From Bin87 sp965203855 (GTDB lineage: Bacteria > Chloroflexota > Dehalococcoidia > Lucifugimonadales > UBA3495), in assembly GCA_965203855.1 (NCBI GenBank), contig CBDBDN010000005.1, positions 1-64,000 on the forward strand: a DNA stretch of 64,000 bases, read 5' to 3'. The notes below the pieces were generated by a model, which was not told the DNA's origin, searched no databases, and saw only the letters and a list, made by a program, of their open reading frames with translations. This document shows positions 60,677-64,000 of this stretch, one piece after another (the first letter of the stretch is position 1; each line of letters starts with the position of its first letter). The translations under genes were made by a program, and so were the position numbers.

Positions 60677-60915
60677 ACCGCCATTCCGACCCTCAACCGT
60701 CATTCCGAACCCCTTACCGTCATTCCAATCCCCCAACCGTCATTCCAATCCCCCTACTGTCATTCCGAACCCCCAACCGTCATTCCGGCGAAAGCCGGAA
60801 TCTATGGTTGCCGATTACATTGGCGTTGCGGCGGATTGCGCCGCCGGATTCCGGCTTTCGCCGGAATGACGGTTGGGTGGTCGTAATGACGGTTGTAAGG
60901 ATGCTGGAATGACGG
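60677..60915. repeat. 20-bp half-site array and two palindromic repeats
   Basis: CCGTCATTCC-type units occur at 60677, 60697, 60717, 60737, 60757 and 60777, exactly 20 bases apart. The last runs into the palindrome at 60782-60801; a second palindrome is at 60848-60867 followed by inverted AATGACGG half-sites to about 60960. No gene in the 348-base gap. Confidence 0.9.
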
Positions 60916-60988
60916 CGTTAGGATGCCGGAAAGATGGTATTGTAATGCCGTAATGACGGTTGCATTGGCCGGCAACGGAGGTTTTCCA

Positions 60989-61396
60989 ATGACGCAGCAA
61001 ACATCCCCCATCGAACCATACGAATCCGACGATGCCGTTGGCGATTACCGCCAGCAGGCGCGGCAGTTTATGGTCAAAAGCCGGCAGTACCTGGCCGAGG
61101 ACGACCTGCATCAGGCGTCCGAAAAAGGCTGGGGCGCCGCCTCTTGGATGGCCAAGGCCGTGGCAATGGCGCAGGGGTGGGACTATACGCGGCACGCGCA
61201 ATTCAGCGTCGTGCTGAATAACGCCCGCCAGATTACCGGCGATGCCCGGATCCCCGGTATGCGTAGCATCGCCAACGAACTGCACGGCAACTTTTACACC
61301 CGCAAGCGTTTCCTAGACGCCGTCGCCATTGGCGAGGATCTGGACCAGATTGCCGTTCTGCTGGACATCCTGGAACCGCTAGCGGCCGGCGAATAA
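60989..61396 (+). CDS. PaREP1-like (HEPN-type) protein
   Basis: A 135-residue helical protein: RQQARQFMVKSRQYLAEDDLHQASEKGWGAASWMAKAVA, then HAQFSVVLNNARQI and ELHGNFYTRKRFLDAVAIGEDLDQIAVLLDIL. This is the PaREP1 pattern, distantly related to HEPN helical proteins. GGAGG lies before the ATG at 60989. The RNase motif of toxic HEPN proteins (RxxxxxH) is not evident. Function unknown. Confidence 0.7.
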   Translation: MTQQTSPIEPYESDDAVGDYRQQARQFMVKSRQYLAEDDLHQASEKGWGAASWMAKAVAMAQGWDYTRHAQFSVVLNNARQITGDARIPGMRSIANELHGNFYTRKRFLDAVAIGEDLDQIAVLLDILEPLAAGE

Positions 61397-61403
61397 ACCG
61401 GAC

Positions 61404-61423
61404 ATTCTAGCTTGCGCCGGAAT
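61404..61423. repeat. Degenerate palindromic repeat
   Basis: ATTCTAGC-TTGC-GCCGGAAT; two stem bases differ from consensus. Confidence 0.65.
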
Positions 61424-61480
61424 GTCGGCGTCGGGATGCCGGAATACCGGTAGAATTATTGCCACACTGGGGAGATTAAA

Positions 61481-61660
61481 ATGGAATCCAAAGACCCCAT
61501 CGTAGGGCGGATTATAGGGGCCAATGTCGTAGCTTAGATAGGTGCCGGCATCGGTTGGCTTATCGATCGGACAATCGGAAACGATCGCCGCCGCATTGGC
61601 TACTATGATTTCCTTGACCGTCTCACGGACGAAACCAGCACCAACACCCCCTACCATTGA
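61481..61660 (+). pseudogene. Small membrane-type ORF interrupted by an in-frame TAG
   Basis: A good GGGGAG site precedes ATG 61481. The frame reads MESKDPIVGRIIGANVVA, TAG at 61535-61537, then continues IGAGIGWLIDRTIGNDRRRIGYYDF to a TGA at 61660, 60 codons in all. The two halves together make one membrane helix (VGRIIGANVVA..IGAGIGWLI). This looks like a small gene broken by a nonsense mutation, or one with suppression. Confidence 0.5.
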
Positions 61661-61684
61661 AGTTAGCAACCAGGAGGCAAAACC

Positions 61685-62569
61685 ATGACCACCGTCGGCA
61701 CCGGCAAGCACACCTATACCCTCACCGCGGACTGGGCCAAAATGCCCGCCGCGCATCCCATGGGCGCCGTAAGCGCCTTGGCCAGCGACTCCGCCGGCAG
61801 CATCTATGTCTTTCACCGCGCCGACCCGCCCGTGGCCATCTTTGACCGCAGCAGCGGCGCTTTCACCAGCGGCTGGGGCAACGGCGCTTTCGTCTATGCC
61901 CACGGCTTCTACATTGAGGACGACATCGTCTATCTGACCGACCGGGATACCAGCGTCTGCCTGATGTACACGCTGGACGGCAAGCCCATCCAGATGCTGG
62001 GGCGGCACGGCGTCCATTCCGACACCGGCTGCGAAGTGGCCGGCGCCCTGGTGCCGCGCGCCGCCGGCCCGTTCAACTACCCCGCCGAGCTGGTGCCGTC
62101 GCCCAGCGGCGATTTGTTCGTGGCCGACGGCTACCGCAACGCCCGCATCCATCGCTTTGACAACGACGGCAATCATAAGTATTCCTGGGGCAAGCCCGGC
62201 AAGGAGCATCCCTACGAGTTCCACCTGCCGCACAGCCTGCTGGTAACCCGCGACGACCGCGTGTATGTGTGCGACCGCGAAAACAGCCGCATCCAGGTGT
62301 TTGACACGATGGGCAATTTCCTGACCATGTGGACGGATACCTGCCGCCCTACCGACATTGCCGAAACCCCGGAAGGCGATTTCGTGGTCAGCCAGCTGGC
62401 TCCACTGGACGATTCGCATAGCCCCCGCGTCAGCATCTTTGACCGGGACGGCAATGTGCTGGCCCGCTGGGACAGCCGCTCGGCGCACGGCATCTGGTGC
62501 GACGCCCACGGCGACATATTCCTCGCCCTCACCGGCGACAAAGCCGTGGACAAATACGCCCGCAACTAG
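61685..62569 (+). CDS. NHL-type six-bladed beta-propeller protein
   Basis: A 294-residue protein of repeated blades: LASDSAGSIYVFHRADPPVAIFDRSSGAF, GFYIEDDIVYLTDRDTSVCLMYTLDGK, LVPSPSGDLFVADGYRNARIHRFDNDGNHKYSWGK, LLVTRDDRVYVCDRENSRIQVFDTMGNFLTMW. The D-G-Y-x-N-x-R-I pattern is that of peptidylglycine alpha-hydroxyglycine amidating lyase-like and 6-bladed NHL proteins. No signal peptide. Enzymatic role uncertain. Confidence 0.8.
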   Translation: MTTVGTGKHTYTLTADWAKMPAAHPMGAVSALASDSAGSIYVFHRADPPVAIFDRSSGAFTSGWGNGAFVYAHGFYIEDDIVYLTDRDTSVCLMYTLDGKPIQMLGRHGVHSDTGCEVAGALVPRAAGPFNYPAELVPSPSGDLFVADGYRNARIHRFDNDGNHKYSWGKPGKEHPYEFHLPHSLLVTRDDRVYVCDRENSRIQVFDTMGNFLTMWTDTCRPTDIAETPEGDFVVSQLAPLDDSHSPRVSIFDRDGNVLARWDSRSAHGIWCDAHGDIFLALTGDKAVDKYARN

Positions 62570-62662
62570 GGCGCGCCCTCAAATTCGCCGCCATCCCGGC
62601 GCCCCAACCGCCATTGCATCCCTCAACGGCCTGGCAATCGCGTGCGCCGGCCGGATGACCAA

Positions 62663-62728
62663 CCGTCATTCCATCCCCCCAACCGTCATTCCATCCCCCC
62701 AAACCGTCATTCCGGCGCAAGCCGGAAT
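62663..62728. repeat. Half-site array and palindromic repeat
   Basis: CCGTCATTCC at 62663, 62683 and 62704 (period 20-21), the last continuing into ATTCCGGC-GCAA-GCCGGAAT (62709-62728). Confidence 0.85.
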
Positions 62729-62761
62729 CTATGGTTAGGGGATGCAATCGCGGTTGAGGGG

Positions 62762-63085
62762 ATGGCAACGACAACGGGTATCCAAATGCACGTCGGAATA
62801 GCCCGCATCGCATTGCGTATCCCGCACAGCCACAGCCTGAAAGAGCGGCGGCAGGCGGCCCGCAGCATCGCCAGCCGCATCCGCAGCCGTTTCAATGTGT
62901 CCGCCGCCCAGGATGCGGCGGCCGACGGCGATGCCTGGCAAAGCCTAACCCTCCTACTGTCTTGCGTCAGCAGCGACGCCAACCACGCCGACGCGCTGCT
63001 CTCCGGCGTGGCCGATTACATCTGCGAAAGCCGCCCCGACCTGGAACTGCTGGACTACGGCGTTGAGATAATCAGCGGCGTATGA
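62762..63085 (+). CDS. DUF503 family protein
   Basis: A 107-residue protein: MHVGIARIALRIPHSHSLKERRQAARSIASRIRSRFNVSAA is the DUF503 signature (YlxP-like, near ribosome-binding factor in other genomes), with DAWQSLTLLLSCVSSDANHADALLS and the end ELLDYGVEIISG. The ATG at 62762 has GAGG close by; an internal ATG at 62786 is equally plausible and fits the family start. Confidence 0.8.
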   Translation: MATTTGIQMHVGIARIALRIPHSHSLKERRQAARSIASRIRSRFNVSAAQDAAADGDAWQSLTLLLSCVSSDANHADALLSGVADYICESRPDLELLDYGVEIISGV

Positions 63086-63107
63086 TGCGGGGCGTGTCAT
63101 CGTCGTC

Positions 63108-63239
63108 ATTCCGGCGCAAGCCGGAATCCGGCGTCATAACCTGCTACTATGGTAAGTGGCGCCGGCAAGCATAGATTCCGGCTTGCGCCGGAATGACGGT
63201 TGGGGGAATGGAATGACGGTTGGGGGAGTGGAATGACGG
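63108..63239. repeat. Two palindromic repeats with half-site array
   Basis: Perfect palindromes at 63108-63127 and 63175-63194, followed by GGAATGACGG units at 63190, 63210 and 63230 (20-base period). They occupy the place where a higB gene would be expected. Confidence 0.85.
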
Positions 63240-63286
63240 CGTTGTCGGAACGGCGGCGTTGAGAGTTGGAATGACGGTAAATTTGA

Positions 63287-63325
63287 CGCTACGCCTACCA
63301 GGTTGAAATCGTTGACTATCATTGA
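63287..63325 (+). pseudogene. 3' remnant of higB toxin gene
   Basis: The codons directly before higA read RYAYQVEIVDYH then TGA, the usual last residues of HigB toxins (VEIVDYH), in frame at 63287-63325. Upstream of this is a stop and then the repeat array, so the rest of the toxin gene is gone. Confidence 0.65.
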
Positions 63326-63343
63326 AAACATAGGTGAGCATTT

Positions 63344-63667
63344 ATGAACAGCCGGACGCCCGGCATCGCCGCACAGCTGCCCCCCATCCATCCCGGTGAA
63401 ATCCTCAACGAGGAATTCCTCCGCCCTTTCAACATCACCCAGTACCGCCTTGCCAAGTCCATCGGCGTGGACGCCCGCCGCATTCACGCTATTGTGCATG
63501 GCCAGCGCGCCGTTACGGCGGACACCGCCTTGCTGCTGGGACGGTTTTTCGGCAACAGCCCGGCGTTCTGGATGGGGTTGCAGAACCAGTATGACCTGGA
63601 AACCGCTGCCGACAACCTTGCCGACCGGCTGGATCAAGTAGCCGTCTGGCAAAGCCCAGCCGGCTGA
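63344..63667 (+). CDS. higA: HigA-family antitoxin (orphan)
   Basis: A 107-residue helix-turn-helix protein: PPIHPGEILNEEFLRPFNITQYRLAKSIGVDARRIHAIVHGQRAVTADTALLLGRFFGNSPAFWMGLQNQYDLETA is a clear HigA/VapI-type antitoxin that would bind operator DNA and a HigB RNase. It starts 18 bases after the higB remnant. Without an intact toxin it may act as a regulator or as protection against other HigB proteins. Confidence 0.85.
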   Translation: MNSRTPGIAAQLPPIHPGEILNEEFLRPFNITQYRLAKSIGVDARRIHAIVHGQRAVTADTALLLGRFFGNSPAFWMGLQNQYDLETAADNLADRLDQVAVWQSPAG

Positions 63668-63682
63668 CTTGCGCGGCTAATT

Positions 63683-64000
63683 TCACCCCGTCGCCGCCGG
63701 CAGCGCAAACTCATCCGCCAGCCAGCCGCACAACGCCGTCCAGAACTCCGGGGTTTCGCCGATGTCCAAATGGCCGACGCCCGGCAGCTCCGCATAGCGT
63801 TTGGGCGCGCGCGCCGCATCGTACAGCTTGCGCCCCTGGCTCGGCGGCACCAGCTCGTCCTCGCTGCCGTGCAGCGCCAGCAGCGGGCAGCCAATCGCAT
63901 CCACATACGCTACGGAATTAAACCGCCGGCCCACCGCCAAGCCGCCCAGCGTCAATACCGGATGCAGCAGCCGCCCCATATCCCGCAGCGATGCGAATGG
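63683..64000 (-). CDS. Alpha/beta hydrolase (5' part outside the window)
   Basis: The frame is open to the right edge. The visible 105 residues cover the C-terminal third of a Bem46/ABHD-type hydrolase: FNSVAYVDAIGCPLLALHGSEDELVPPSQGRKLYDAA (catalytic aspartate in SEDELVP) and ELPGVGHLDIGE (catalytic histidine in GH). The nucleophile serine would be outside. Substrate unknown. Confidence 0.8.
   Translation of the reverse strand, partial: PFASLRDMGRLLHPVLTLGGLAVGRRFNSVAYVDAIGCPLLALHGSEDELVPPSQGRKLYDAARAPKRYAELPGVGHLDIGETPEFWTALCGWLADEFALPAATG

Noticed and set aside
59525..60736. 403-codon minus-strand frame over E1 beta
   Set aside because: Antisense shadow of a clear E1 beta gene; glycine/aspartate-rich with no recognisable fold.
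60677..60790. CRISPR-like array of 20-bp spaced units
   Set aside because: Units are about 10 conserved bases with near-identical spacers and end in the palindrome; no unique spacers and no cas genes.

Overview
The window is a GC-rich bacterial chromosome segment, most likely from a member of the Chloroflexota (Dehalococcoidia-like). This rests on a giant membrane protein with the Chlor_Arch_YYY (DUF2298) signature known from Chloroflexi and archaea, a lipoprotein with a VTREVEVTRVV-type tract common in Chloroflexi secreted proteins, an 11-subunit Nuo complex lacking NuoEFG, and a replication gene order rplI-dnaB-DnaD-like-DnaC-like. Lineage is inferred, not proven. Coding sequences use ATG, GTG and TTG starts, and all three stop codons are in use.

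Layout. 1-436: 3'-truncated redox regulator Rex. 899-3869: proline synthesis (proB, proA) plus an unknown gene. 3969-7012 (minus): a dihydroorotate dehydrogenase-like enzyme and a split transketolase. 7168-10186: amidohydrolase, Mug-like uracil glycosylase, RNA cyclic phosphodiesterase and AlkA-like glycosylase in a tightly packed run. 10273-16699: ffh, an ABC-2 exporter, and sbcC with its zinc hook. 16771-21354: PPOX protein, rplI, dnaB, a DnaD-like protein and a helicase-loader-like protein with two tandem AAA+ domains. 21394-25824: accessory region with a UGSC-family selenoprotein (in-frame TGA at 23878), an HNH protein, a phage-like protein, a pentanucleotide repeat block and a GIY-YIG nuclease. 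25925-34063: Gfo/Idh oxidoreductase, a secreted protein with a 17-nt homopolymer, the 1611-aa YYY protein and gap. 34489-37839: eno, a TIGR00725-type protein and a two-gene DUF1828/1829-like unit.

38037-54882 (minus) is one long nuo operon, nuoABCDHIJKLMN, ending at a clear intrinsic terminator. It is interrupted at many junctions by non-nuo genes: four tandem Uma2-family nucleases, a fifth Uma2 with a coiled-coil tail, HicB-like and DUF2283 proteins, a CxCxxC protein, a lipoprotein, and a stand-alone copy of the C-terminal domain of the GIY-YIG nuclease. 55341-56343: tenA and two tRNAs (Pro, Arg). 56745-60640: pyruvate/2-oxoacid dehydrogenase E1 alpha and E1 beta, separated by three tandem copies of a small-protein plus retropepsin-like-protease module (the middle protease is broken). 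60989-64000: PaREP1-like protein, an amber-interrupted small gene, an NHL-type propeller, DUF503, orphan higA with a higB remnant, and a partial hydrolase.

A family of palindromic repeats (ATTCCGGC-N4-GCCGGAAT), often flanked by 20-21 bp half-site arrays, fills many intergenic gaps, and short 14-16 bp tandem duplications sit on several gene boundaries. The strongest unusual signals are the UGSC selenoprotein, the accessory-gene-studded nuo operon with its mosaic Uma2 array, and the protease modules inside the E1 operon.
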